Shown: positions 44,301 to 53,238 of the stretch, piece after piece
Layout: the number at the start of each line of letters is the position of its first letter
Numbering within the stretch: the first letter of the stretch is position 1
Assembly: GCA_024195265.1 (NCBI GenBank)
Contig: JAJLRJ010000005.1
Coordinates: 44,565,587 to 44,629,586 of the forward strand
Reading direction: 5' to 3'
Source of the DNA: Dendrophyllia cribrosa
Lineage: Eukaryota > Cnidaria > Anthozoa > Scleractinia > Dendrophylliidae
DNA length: 64,000 nt
Notes under the pieces: model-generated
What the model was told of the DNA's origin: nothing
The model's input: only the letters and a program-made list of their open reading frames with translations
Databases searched by the model: none
Program-made: the position numbers and the translations under genes

Positions 44301-47300
44301 ATTGGTAGAGAAAATTGCTACATTTAGAGACAATTGCACCTGAGATTCTTGGGTGTTTGATTGGCAGAGAAAATTGCTACATGTAGAGACAATTGCACCT
44401 GAGATTCTTGGGTATTTGATTGGCAGAGAAAATTGCTACATGCAGAGACAATTGCACCTGAGATACTTGGGTGATTGATTGGCAGAGAAAATTACTACAT
44501 GTACAGACAACTACACCTGAGATTCTGGGGTGTTTGATTGGCAGAGAAAATTGCTACATGCAGAGACAATTGCACCTGAGATTTTGGGGTGTTTGATTGG
44601 CAGAGAATCAAAAGAAAGTTGCCATTGTCTCTGCAAAACCTGCGTTTCTGTGAGCAGGTTTTTCGTCAAGAAGAATATGGGGCTCTGGCAACGAAAATGA
44701 AAGTCGTTGAATTAAAGTAAATTCAGCGCACGTAAAATTCCCATTTGTCCCCAGGGGATCCTTCCTTCGCCAAATCATCGCAGAAATAATCGGAGTAGCC
44801 CATTGCAACAGCATACGTGACACCCAACATTTTCCATATAACAAGCCTTTTGTACATTTTAATTTCTGCTTGGCTTGTATCGTTTCTCCCCCACAGATTT
44901 GTTGTAAGGTACGACTTGCCCCATTCCATGCAGTTACTAGATGTCAAAGAATTATCATCCTGGAATGCTGTGTAAGAGTCGCATGCCTGTGGTGGGGTGT
45001 TGGTGATGCCGGTAAAGTACTGCACCACAGCTTCCCCCAGGGGATCGGGTTTGGTGGCAATGTGAAACACTCTCCCTGGGTTAGCCTTGTGGCAGTAGAA
45101 CCTCATCTGATCGAAACTCATGTCTCGTTTGAGGTTCAACAGGCCCTCGGTGATGAGAAGGTGAAGGTTGGAATCATAGTTTAAAAGCTGTACTTTGTAG
45201 TCATTGGTTTGAATCTCTTCGCGATATGTTGGAAGTGAGCCATCAGTCAATTCCACTTTTTTGATCAGCGTCCAGCCCCCTGAACAAATAAATCATAAAA
45301 TGAAATTCAAAGTGCAGTCAACTTTTTCAAAGTGGACACCCTTGTAAGGTGGAAACCTATGTAAGGTGGTCACCCCGGCAAAGCAGACACCCCTGTAAGG
45401 CAGACACCTCTGTTAAGCAGACACCCTTAGAAGACGGACCCCCTTTTAAAGGGGACACCTCTGTAAGGCGGACAGCCCCATAACTTGAACAGTCCTGTAA
45501 GGTGGACATGCCAGTAAGGCAGACACCGCTGTAAGGTGGACACACCTGTAAGCCAGACATCACTGGTTGGCTGATTCCAGCTGAAGTTCACCTGTTTCTC
45601 TGTAACTAAACTCCTTTAAAGGCAGACACCTCTCCAAAGCGGACGGGTAGAGCTGGTCCCGAGGATGTCTGGCTTGGAGAGAGTTCATTGTATATGTAAG
45701 TGTCAATTTGGCATTTTAAAAATATTAACCTTGACACAGACACACACGCACACTGTGATGGGTGGGTGGAGCAAAACGCATAGGACAGGGGAGGGTTCAA
45801 AGGTTGTTTCGCTTTCTCGAGTGGCTCAAAGGAGCCTTTGGTTTGTTCTCACCTTGGTCAGTGGTCATGTCGCAGTAAACCTTGATCGGTTCTCCGGATG
45901 GAGATGGGTTAATCCAGTAGTGACCATTCTCCACAGAGGCTTCACTTTGTCGAATATCTTTACACGAGTGGCCTGGGGCCCAGGGTGTTGAGCCTTTTTT
46001 AACTGAAATAAGATAGGAACGAATGCATTTTTATAATAAACTTGACGTTTCGTATTTTAAGCAACGTACATTTTCAGAAGTAACCGTTACAGTGTTTGAA
46101 AACTGTTTATATAGTTCAATTTAATAGCACGAACTGTTAGTACTAAGAAGATACAGCTGATAAAGCAACAGCTTCTCACTGCTGACGTTAACATTTAAAG
46201 AAGGCTTCGTTCTTGAATTAGCGAAGTCTCCTTAATTTTACAGTGAAAGTCCGTTTTGCCGGACGCTAAAATATCAAAATGATCCCAATTGATGTTATGA
46301 CCAGTGATTTTGATATTATCAGCAATGGCTGATTTATGGTCACTTTTAGGGTAAAATTTAGGAGACTTTGCTAATTTAAGAACTACAGCCTTCTTTAAAT
46401 GTATCTCGACTCATTCATACCGCTCGGTTTTGCTTCAGATTGGTTGAGAAAGTGGCATGAGTTTTTCTAACCAATCACAAAGCGTAGTTGTGCAAAAACT
46501 AAGAATGCACGAATTTCTTTCAACACTCTTAACTCAAAACCACTAAAAAATCGCGCCATCAGTAATTTTGTTAATGAAAAGTTGTTTTTTTCCTCCTTTT
46601 TTTTGTACCGTATAAATATATTCTATTGTATAAACAGTATACGATATTTAATATTGTTCTTCAGTGTTAATAATTATTAGTAAATTTTTACCTCTCGATA
46701 ACGATTTTCTAGATTTCTGATTGGTTCCACCGCTACCGATCTGAGTCGTTATTGGTTAATTTGCCCAAATATGGAAAAATCATGACGAATTACGCGAAAA
46801 AAAATTTTTTTCCTCGTCGCGGAAAAAAAATGGCACGTGCACGTGGCACGTGAACGTGGCACGTGCACGTGGCGGGCAAATCTTTTCTCGTCCGCAGTAT
46901 AATTTCTACAATAGACCAATTCCGATATATTAAAATTAATACTTGGCTCCGAGGCTTAGGGGAATAAAACAAAAGAAATCACATCGAGGTTCAGGGATGA
47001 ATAATTTATTTCGTTTGTTTTATTCCCCTAAGCCTCGGAGCCAAGTATGAATTTTAATATATCGGAATTGGTCTATTGTTATGTTCAAATCCATAACCGT
47101 TTCTGCCAGTCCGATTAAGACTTATTTTTGAAGGAAACTTTGACATTCTTCTCGATCTTATTTTGAAGGAAACTACTTTTGAAAGAAACATTCTTCTCGA
47201 TCTCGCCGCCTGCTTATAGCATTTACTCGCTTTCGATTTGTGAAGCGGTCATGTGACACTTGTTCACTGACGTGACAGTCATGTATTTTTTTTGGAGCGG

Positions 47301-49547
47301 AAATATTTTTTTTTTCCAATTTCCGGTTATTTGAGTGTTTGAAAATTTACTAAAACAGTTATTCATCTCGGCCTCGCCGAATATGAGCTGATATATAACC
47401 AACTCGGCGCGGCGCCTCGTTGGTTATATATATCAGCTCATATTCGGCTCGTCCTCGATGAATAACTGTTAAATAGTTATTTAAAATTCAATTCTGTACC
47501 TTATTTCGTAACTGACGATGAAAGTTGAAACCGCCGAAACATGTCTTCGAAATTCAAGTGTTGTGTGTTTCCTTAGAATTCTAAGTGACTTTTACCATGT
47601 AAATGTACCGCCGAAGAGGTTTCATTTGAATGGTCACACCATAGGATTTCGACCACAGACTCAACAGTTAGAACTACACTATTGGGCCGAGTTGTTCGAA
47701 GGACGATTAGCGCTAATTCAGGGTTAATTACCATGACAACTCATATGTTCTGTTGACAGTTAATCCAGGATTAGTGCTAATAAGGCTTTGAACAACTCGG
47801 CCCAGGTCTCCATAGTTGATTCACGGACTCTAGAACCTTATTTTTTTCTAGTGTAACCGGGACCTGGATGTGGCCTAAAATTTCCACGTTACAATTTTTA
47901 TATCAGAACCTTTTCTATAAGAACAAACTCAGGCTGAGAGTTTGTAACGAGCGTCATTATTTTGGTTTCTTATTTTTGCAATCAGTTATCTGAGAAAAAA
48001 GAAGTGTAGTACTGGCCGTATTTATACTAGAGACGACCTTAGCGAGTAGACGACGTTAGCGCACCAAAGTGGCTAAGGTCGTCTAGTATAAATTCGAGAA
48101 AAAGGGAAGACGGCTTAGCCGTCTGAAATTAAGGGCGTCTGATCGATGACCTTAACGCGTAAGGACGTCGTAAGGTCGTCCCGAATTTACACTAGACGAC
48201 CTTAACTAAAAGTGTTAAGGTCGTCTGGACGACTTAGCCGTCTTTTAGTATAAATACGGCCACTGTTTGGTCAGAGGAAATTTATTGTCCAATTGAGCCC
48301 AAAGTATTACAATTATTGCAGCGTTGCAGGTCGTTTTCCATTTTAAAATAGCAAATTGGTAGAACTTGGCCTATTTTTCTTCTTTTTCTTCTTTTCTTCC
48401 AGAACTATGTTTTACTGAAATACGGTACAGTTTATTTCAAGAACATTGTTAAGAACGTCTTCAGGCCTAAATCGCCAAAAAATAAGAACGTTCAGTCCTG
48501 GTACAGCCTCAGCTAAAAAATTAGACATTCTTATAAAAAAATGAAGAAAGCGGCTCACCTCTATTAACATTCTCAATATAAGTGGAATCCTCGCAGCTTT
48601 GAAAATCTTCAGGTTTAGATAAGTGTGTCGCCGAGTTCATTTCGCATTTCTTCGCAGAAAGGAAAAAGTTGATGCTGTAACAAGAACTCTCCGTAGTACA
48701 CTTCATGTGACACTGCCTCAAAAAATCCGCCTGAGTTTCCTCGTACTTGTGATTTTTAAGACAAAACCCTCTCTTCTCTTCAGCCTCCCGGCAAATTTCG
48801 TCCTCGCCTTTACATCGAGCAGACAGACCGGCTATGGCCAGCAAAAACATGTGAATGAAAATGTTTTTCATTTCGTTCAAGCTCTTCGCCCTCTTTTACA
48901 AGAAGGTAATGCAAGAACTTAGCTTTTCCTTCGTTGAATCAAACCACGCGTTGTATAAATACCAAACTTCTACTTCGGTACTCTTAGAGAATAAAAGATG
49001 GAACCGTTGCGAAGGCGAACAATTTTCCAGCGTTTTCCCGCAGTCTTATTATAACTCGTGTGAAAAAATTGTTTTCGACAGATGTGCGAGTTGTCGAGTT
49101 TCCCATCAAACTTTTGTTTATTTTTGTTACAAATTGTTTCGAAGACAACTCGTGCAAAAATATTATATGTTCCAGAATATACCAATTCAAAACAAATTAC
49201 AAATTTATTTTGTAAAATATCACAGAAACAAATAGCACCACAGGAAAGTACTGTGTTTTTATTTGAATGTCAAGTGTCGTGGTAAGAGTGGTTTTCAATA
49301 GGCCATTTTCACGATAGCGTCTTTGCTACAACTACCAGGCGTGCGGTTCTCAAAATTCCCAAAGACTTTTCAAAAGTCTCGGTAACTTTTCGGACCCGGA
49401 AAGCTATTTTCTGTCTGCAATATTCACATTAAAGATGCATATTTGTTGGTTTTAAAGGCTAAGAAATAAAATTCTAAGGTGACGAAACAATTCCGGCTAG
49501 TTTGGGGGTTCATACACCATACACATTCTGATTTTAAAATTTAGCTC

Positions 49548-49588
<41 letters not shown>

Positions 49589-50938
49589 GAAAGCTATTTT
49601 TTGAAATTCAATTTCTTTCAAGTGGTGGTGAGGTTTTAGCTAGAAAACCAGTGCAAAGTTTCTCGTTAACTTAGGATTTTATTGCTTAGCATTCAAAACG
49701 AACGAAAATTGAATCTCTGTTGGTTAACTGAGTGCACAGAAAATAACTTCTGGGGCCTGAAAAGTGTTACGGATTATTGAGAAACGCACGCCAGAATCCT
49801 TAAGTTTTTGTTTTCTCGTGTTAACAAGGGCTATTGTTATTTAAACTCCACTGGGATTACAAAATTTAAATAAGAAAGGAAAAACGAAATAAATAGTCCA
49901 TTTGCACGATGGCGTCATTTGACTGGCACCGCGGCAGAACGTTTGCGCATGCGTAAACTTCAAGCACTTCCGGTCCGTTAAACTACCAGTCAACATCGAT
50001 GCGAACAGCATAAAACAACACTTCTGCATGAACCAACAGACCTAGATTTTCTAGATGCAATTATGAAAGGACCAAAACCGAAGAAAATTATGGTACGTAC
50101 ACGATCGGTTCTTGCATGAATACATTTCGAGATGGAGTGAAGACTTGTTTTTTTGTGGAAAAATGCGATGCAAAAGTTATTTGTTCATATTTCGTTGTTG
50201 GTGCAAACACCAAACCCCTTGGTGCAAACGCTTGAAACTTGATCGATGAAAAAACTTTTCAACGAAACAAACTTTTTCTCTACCTTTGTTTTGTAACTCT
50301 TACTTTTTGTTTTCAAACTTCGCGGTACGGGAGTTTTATGTTGTTTATGTTGTAGTTCATTTTTTATTTCAGGTAATTTTTGTTTTTCCTTTGTTTCAAA
50401 TTCATTAGCATATATTACTATACCCAAGAACAATGGAAAAATAAAAATTACCTGAGATAAAAAAATTAACTACAACATTTACATGGGATTACAGTATGTC
50501 ACCTGGAAATGCGTAATTCACCGGATGCTCATTTTTCTACTCATGCGCAGTGCGTTCTACCGCGGTGCCCATTTGACTACAACTACCAGAATTTATTTCG
50601 TTTTTCCTTTCTTATTTAAATTTTTGTAATCCCAGTGCGGTTTAAATAACAATAGCCCTAATTTGCACTACAAAACAAAAAACTGAAGGATTCTGGTAGT
50701 TGTGGTCATATGACGTCATCCTGCAAATTGCCTAAATGACGCCATCATGAAAATCGCTTGTTGAACGTCGTAAAACCAAAGTAATTACTCTGACCAATCA
50801 CAACAAACGCAGACAATCCAATGAACCAATCAGAATGCGATACAAATACAGGTAGCCGACGCCAAGCGCGGGAAAGCGCGGGAAAACGATTGGGTTTGGT
50901 TTTAGTGCTGATTGGTTGAGAAAGTGGTGCGAGAATTT

Positions 50939-50981
<43 letters not shown>

Positions 50982-53217
50982 TAATAAAAAAATAAAAGCT
51001 TTATTAACAATTAAAAAATATCTTAATTACATAAATAAAAATAGAAATAATTGATAATAAAAATTCAAAATTCTATAAAATTACAAATTCCATGATGCAG
51101 AGATATTAAAATTATACAATCGAATTATACTAATGACGGCTAAACCAGTGTCCATAAAACGCCCTGAGTATAAAAGCATATAAACCATGTATTTCAAATA
51201 TCCGCACTAGCTACATTTATTTTACAGTCTAAGGATTGCTCTATCTTGCTACGAAACGGCGTTCGCGAACCTCTAACGCATACATGTACCGATCTTAAGA
51301 GTTCAAACGAAATCTGTGTCCTGAGCCAAGTGATTACAATATGATAAGGCTCGGTATCTTTCAGAGCTATCCTGTCTGCGAGATGCTTTAAGAACCGCTG
51401 ACACTCCTTTCCCATTCCGCCATTGGTTCCAAACACTAAAGGTGTAAACGAACCCATTTCTACATCTAACACCCGCTGCTGGTACTTGCGCTTCTTCTCT
51501 TCTTCTTGCTCCTTGAACACTTCCGATGTTGGCTTGCTCTGGTAACAACTGGAGTTGACGTGCGTAACTCTGACATCAAAAAATGCCGTAACTCCTCTTG
51601 CCCAGAACCCTCCCGCTTTGATGTCCAACCTTGCCTCAGAACTTGTAACAGCGCTCCTCAAATGAAAACGCTCGTTGTCCAGGGGTTGAAGGCGTGGTTC
51701 GATTTCGACATTATTGCAGATCTTATCGATGAATGTCGTTAACAAGTTTCGTACACCATCATGTCTCTGCGCTACAATCCCCCTTTTTACAAGAGAGGGC
51801 GTGACCAACGGTGAATTTATCCCCACACACGCAATGACTTGGTAGATCGACTAAGGGCAAGTCATAACGCAAGCGTAGCGAGTCTCTGAACTCTTGCTTG
51901 TTCAGGGCTAAACCCTGGTCTGCGAGGGGCATCGCATTCAGCCAAGAACTTGCGCCCTTGTCTCTCGATTGATTAACCAGTCGCAGCAGGTCTGGGGAGA
52001 GGCTTGAATCAATGCTATCCATTTTCTCTTTAGCACTTGCTCTCTTGAGTGATTGTTGTAATAATAAATTTATTATATACTCTCCTTAGGGCTTTTCAGT
52101 ATCTAATTACAATAAGATCAATAGAGCAGTTTTCAATTGAGTGTGGTAAAACCAAAACCAAAGTAATTACTCTGACCAATCACAGCAGTCGTAAACAATC
52201 CAATGAACCAATCAGAGCTCGAAGCAATTACATGTCGGCGGCGCCAAGCGCGGGAAAACGCGTGCGGGCAAGTCACGATTGGTTTTGGTTTTCTGATTGG
52301 TCGAGAAAGTGGCACGATATTTTTTAGCCAATCACAAAGCGTAGCAATGAAAAACCAAAGCAATTGTGTAATTTCTTTTCACACTCAATTAAAAACTGCT
52401 ATAATACTAATACTATAAATAAAAATGTAAAATTGTATAAATGATTATTTGAACGAAGTCTAAAATATTTCAAAATACATATATCTATAAAACTATTTTA
52501 AAATTACTAATATAAAATTACTAATGTAACTGCAATGAATACAATTAAAAATCCTCGCAGAGCAAGTGATTCAGTTTATTTTTAAAAGTTTCTATTTCAC
52601 AGTCCTTCATATCGTCGGACATGGCATTCCATAGGTGTTGTAACCCTGTAATGGAAGGTCCTCTGACCGGAAGCTGATCTGAAAAGCGGAATGTTCAAGT
52701 TGTTGCTCATTTCTAGTTGCCAAGGAGTGTACTTCAGATCTTTTTCTAAATTATTACACATGTGTGATGGGGTTAAACCCTTGATGCACTTAAACGCCAT
52801 GACGGTATCCCTGTAAATAACAGGGATAGATTTTTTAGCCAATCACAAAGCATAGCAATGCAAAAACAAAGCAACGAAATTACTTTCCGACACTGGCTCA
52901 TTTTAAAACCGCTGTAATATCTTAGTTACTTGTATTATGTTTGTTACCTGTTGTTAGTATTCCATTGATAACAAACATTACTAGTTTCAATCCATGTTAC
53001 GGTGTATTATTGTCATTAACCTTAACATGAACTTCCAGATATCTGTCAGTGGGCCATCTTCGCTATCAGAAATATTTTGGAGAACAATAAAGAAAACCAA
53101 GACATACTGGCTTCCATGGATCCTCAAGGCCTCGCTGACACCTCCAGATTACATCAGTTTGGAGTACAAGCTGTTGAATTGGACAGCGGGAGAATTAAGC
53201 TTGTCCCAATTAAATAA
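29297..53217 (+). CDS. ATXN10: Ataxin-10 (ATXN10), 13 exons
   Basis: Exons: 29297-29430, 29604-29795, 31798-31874, 31995-32112, 33582-33662, 34410-34496, 35052-35132, 35985-36022, 38121-38275, 39388-39493, 40929-41098, 41895-41958, 53039-53217; all phases match, giving 493 residues (human 475). An ARM-repeat-like helical protein: early exons hold TEALRFLRNCC and VIVVCKN, and the C-terminal ataxin-10 domain (about residues 394-488) has RDLVRVIGNMCYQHTANQNK, VRELEGIPLLLDHCNVDDHN, then CQWAIFAIRNILENN and QGLADTSRL. In vertebrates ataxin-10 is a cytoplasmic protein tied to cytokinesis, neuronal survival and O-GlcNAc transferase binding. Intron 11 uses a GC donor (AAG|GCAAGT). The last intron, ~11 kb, holds a gene on the other strand. 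AATAAA overlaps the stop codon. Confidence 0.93.
29811..30053. repeat. GGACACC-type fragment and a foldback element in intron 2
   Basis: 29811-29900 resembles the array at 40030-40810. 29930-30053 is an inverted repeat: GGTCGTTGACAAAACCC on the left and GGGTTTTGTCAACGACC on the right, with GATCG/GATCT runs inside, a small MITE. Confidence 0.8.
30637..30955. mobile_element. Dispersed ~310-bp repeat, copy 1 (ATXN10 intron 2)
   Basis: Ends in CCCATATAAATGG and TTTTTATATGGGAGTCCCC, with internal CCTAAAAGGTACC-like phrases (GGTACTGCAATAATTC, CCCCTAAAAGGTG). Copies also at 32822-33135, 41115-41455 and 59925-60150. A short poly-C/poly-G block follows at 30935-30957. Non-coding. Confidence 0.75.
30958..31797. 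other. Rest of ATXN10 intron 2
   Basis: No gene, tRNA or repeat recognised. Confidence 0.4.
32373..32444 (-). tRNA. tRNA-Thr(GGT)-like gene or pseudogene in intron 4
   Basis: 72 bases on the minus strand: acceptor GGCTTCT with GAAGCC at the 3' side, D arm GCTCAGTTGGTAGAGC, anticodon loop CTGGTAA (GGT), T arm with GGTTCAAATCC. The anticodon stem (TTGCA/CATAC) is poorly paired and the acceptor has a mismatch, so it is probably a pseudogene or SINE head. Confidence 0.6.
32822..33135. mobile_element. Dispersed ~310-bp repeat, copy 2 (intron 4)
   Basis: Same family as 30637-30955: CTAAAAGGTACCAGAATC, GGCTCAATACTTTCAAAGG, TTTTAATTGGAGTCCCCCC. Confidence 0.75.
33410..33465. mobile_element. Penelope-like tail relic with hammerhead-like core (intron 4)
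   Basis: GACGTTCTGGAAACGTC hairpin followed directly by GAAACGTCGTG, the stem II plus GAAAC-GTC arrangement of retroelement hammerheads. The CTGATGA box upstream is degenerate (GATAATGA). Confidence 0.35.
34540..34860. repeat. ~95-107-bp repeat, three copies, intron 6
   Basis: ACACCATAGGATT(C/T)CATC and CAGACTCAAAAGTTAGAAC recur three times; reverse orientation of the 6447-6960 family. Confidence 0.85.
35133..35984. mobile_element. ATXN10 intron 7 with a 176-bp MITE at 35307-35482
   Basis: GGTCCCTTATTTTTCTCAGG at 35307 and CCTGAGAAAAATAAGGACC ending at ~35482 are terminal inverted repeats. The rest of the intron shows nothing else. Confidence 0.75.
36023..36854. other. ATXN10 intron 8, first part
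   Basis: 36170-36330 is a low-grade repetition of GATTT(C)CGAAGA-like phrases. No gene seen. Confidence 0.4.
36855..37094 (-). mobile_element. tRNA-derived SINE (tRNA-Glu-like head) in intron 8
   Basis: On the minus strand the head reads GTGGTGTAGTGGTTAGCATG (A box), an anticodon loop CTTTCAA (TTC) and B box GGTTCAAGTCC, followed by a body with GGGTACCGGCAAC, GGGGTAACCCTGCA and CATCCCATCCAGGGTGCC, typical of widespread animal SINE bodies. The 5' end runs into the 24-bp minisatellite. Confidence 0.75.
37075..37795. repeat. 24-bp minisatellite built from the SINE A box, ~30 copies
   Basis: Unit CTAACCACTACACCACTGCACAGG on the + strand; on the minus strand each contains TGGTGTAGTGG or TGGTCTAGTGG, a perfect Pol III A-box match (TRGYNNARNGG). 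The first unit is the D-arm of the adjacent SINE. Being a multiple of three, it leaves long open frames on both strands (293 and 251 codons of octapeptide repeats) that are not genes. Confidence 0.93.
38309..38524. repeat. Direct duplication, two ~108-bp copies (intron 9)
   Basis: GGAATTCAGAGTACATGTA starts each copy and CATGCAGTTT or CGTGCAGTTT ends each. Confidence 0.85.
39638..39824. mobile_element. Foldback MITE, intron 10
   Basis: AACAAATAGATTC and GTTATAGATCACAGATG on the left pair with their reverse complements on the right around a ~60-base loop. Confidence 0.75.
40030..40810. repeat. GGACACC-type tandem array, five ~120-170-bp units (intron 10)
   Basis: GGTCCCAAAGGTGTCC recurs at 40216, 40351, 40520, 40639 and 40771; between them are 15-bp subunits of GACACCCCTGTAAGG. 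Related blocks at 29811-29900 and 45306-45690. Confidence 0.9.
41115..41455. mobile_element. Dispersed ~310-bp repeat, copy 3 (intron 11)
   Basis: Bounded by GGGGAACTCCCATATTAAAA and TTTTTATGGGAGATCC; internal phrases as in copies 1 and 2. Confidence 0.75.
42110..44612. repeat. 59-bp minisatellite, about 42 copies (intron 12)
   Basis: Unit phrases GAGATTCTTGGGTGTTTGAT, TGGTAGAGAAAATTGCTACA and TGTACAGACAACTACACCT. Units vary by substitutions and a few TA insertions. Each has an inverted CCAAT (ATTGG). It starts ~150 bases after ATXN10 exon 12 and ends ~110 bases from the 3' end of the opposite-strand gene. Confidence 0.95.
44723..48871 (-). CDS. Secreted PAN/fibrinogen-like protein, USOMP5-like, three exons
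   Basis: Exons on the minus strand: 48871-48559, 46002-45853, 45279-44723; phases agree, 339 residues. Signal peptide MKNIFIHMFLLAIAGLSA; a PAN/apple-like domain (residues ~24-100) with CHMKCTTESSCYSINF and KKCEMN; then the start of a fibrinogen/collagen-C-like domain, SCKDIRQSE, YWINPSPSGEPIKVYCDM, GGWTLIKK; and a C-terminal region with FDQMRFYCHKANPGRVFHI, PQACDSYTAFQDDNS, NCMEWG and GDKWEFYVR. This order resembles coral uncharacterised skeletal organic matrix protein 5. Extracellular; a matrix or recognition role is inference. The gene lies wholly inside the last ATXN10 intron on the other strand. A TATTTATAC box lies ~80 bases upstream of the ATG. I chose ATG 48871 because it opens the signal peptide. 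Confidence 0.85.
45306..45690. repeat. GGACACC-type array inside intron 2 of the nested gene
   Basis: 15-bp subunits such as GGTGGACACACCTGTAAG and GGCAGACACC; same family as 40030-40810. Confidence 0.85.
46430..46560. mobile_element. Half copy of the ~290-bp MITE family
   Basis: GATTGGTTGAGAAAGTGGCA, AACCAATCACAAAGCGTAG and AACACTCTTAACTCAAAACC match the right half of 8777-9070. Confidence 0.65.
46832..46873. repeat. Cluster of CACGTG boxes
   Basis: GGCACGTG units repeat four times within 42 bases with GCACGTGG partners; each CACGTG is a palindromic E box. In intron 1 of the nested gene. Confidence 0.7.
46908..47079. mobile_element. Foldback element 1 of four in nested-gene intron 1
   Basis: 66-base arms: ACAATAGACCAATTCCGATA left, TATCGGAATTGGTCTATTGT right, almost perfect, around a ~40-base loop. 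Confidence 0.9.
47355..47470. mobile_element. Foldback element 2
   Basis: AACAGTTATTCATC and GATATATAACCAAC on the left pair with GTTGGTTATATATATC and GATGAATAACTGTT on the right; tight GGCGCGGCGCC loop. Confidence 0.85.
47505..47560. mobile_element. Hammerhead-like relic (Penelope-type tail)
   Basis: AACTGACGATGAAAG followed by GCCGAAACATGTC: a CTGACGA box and a GAAAC..GTC box in the right order, with a weak stem II. Confidence 0.3.
47682..47804. mobile_element. Foldback element 3
   Basis: TGGGCCGAGTTGTTC versus GAACAACTCGGCCCA, with inner TTAGCGCTAAT/ATTAGTGCTAA pair. Confidence 0.85.
48013..48262. mobile_element. Foldback element 4
   Basis: TGGCCGTATTTATACTA left and TAGTATAAATACGGCCA right; interior rich in GACGACCTTA/TAAGGTCGTC inverted pairs, giving a multi-hairpin element. 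Confidence 0.85.
48872..49826. other. Upstream region of the nested gene
   Basis: Holds the TATA-like box (~48952-48960). From ~49300 dispersed repeat text (CATTTTCACGATAGCG, CTCCGGGCCCGGAAAG) appears. No further gene. Confidence 0.4.
49827..50659. mobile_element. Large foldback element with nested inner palindrome
   Basis: Outer arms AGGGCTATTGTTATTTAAAC and AAATAACAATAGCCCT continue ~100 bases each; an inner inverted pair (50341-50390 with 50430-50482: ATTTCAGGTAATTTTT and AAAAATTACCTGAGAT) lies near the middle. Confidence 0.8.
50755..50938. mobile_element. Left half of a MITE interrupted by LINE material
   Basis: ACCAAAGTAATTACTCTGAC to GTGGTGCGAGAATTTTTA. The matching right half (TTTTTTAGCCAATCACAAAG...AAAACCGCTG) is at 52831-52925. 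Confidence 0.7.
50939..52040 (-). pseudogene. 3' fragment of an R2/Dong-type LINE with restriction-like endonuclease
   Basis: Minus-strand coding at 52022-51194. It carries CVCGDKFTVGHALSC (C-x-C-x7-H-x4-C zinc knuckle), then ARLDIKAGGFWARG and AFFDVRVTHV (PD-D/E-XK-like core), GSFTPLVFGTNGGMG and VHVCVRGSRTPF, the C-terminal endonuclease of RLE-bearing LINEs. A one-base loss after CKKG shifts the frame between 51830 and 51760. No RT domain remains. The element ends in a (TTA)n tail, seen as (TAA)n at ~50939-50990 on the + strand. Confidence 0.8.
52121..52402. mobile_element. Full-length ~280-bp MITE
   Basis: AGCAGTTTTCAATTGAGTGTG at the left and CACACTCAATTAAAAACTGCT at the right; TA on both sides suggests a Tc1/mariner-type target. 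Confidence 0.8.
52597..52830 (-). pseudogene. LINE C-terminal fragment (CR1/L2-like)
   Basis: Minus strand reads YRDTVMAFKCIKGLTPSHM, NLNIPLFRSASGQRTFHYR, the tail that follows RT in CR1/L2-like elements. 5' truncated, no RT motifs. Confidence 0.65.
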
Positions 53218-53238
53218 AAATAGTACATTAATATTTGT

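Noticed and set aside
42110..44612. CRISPR-like regular array
   Set aside because: Units of 59 bp are similar throughout, with no conserved repeat alternating with unique spacers; this is a minisatellite in an animal intron.
42110..44612. Direct equivalence to the human SCA10 repeat
   Set aside because: The unit is 59 bp and only contains ATTCT once; it lies in a different intron. The parallel concerns the gene, not the repeat.
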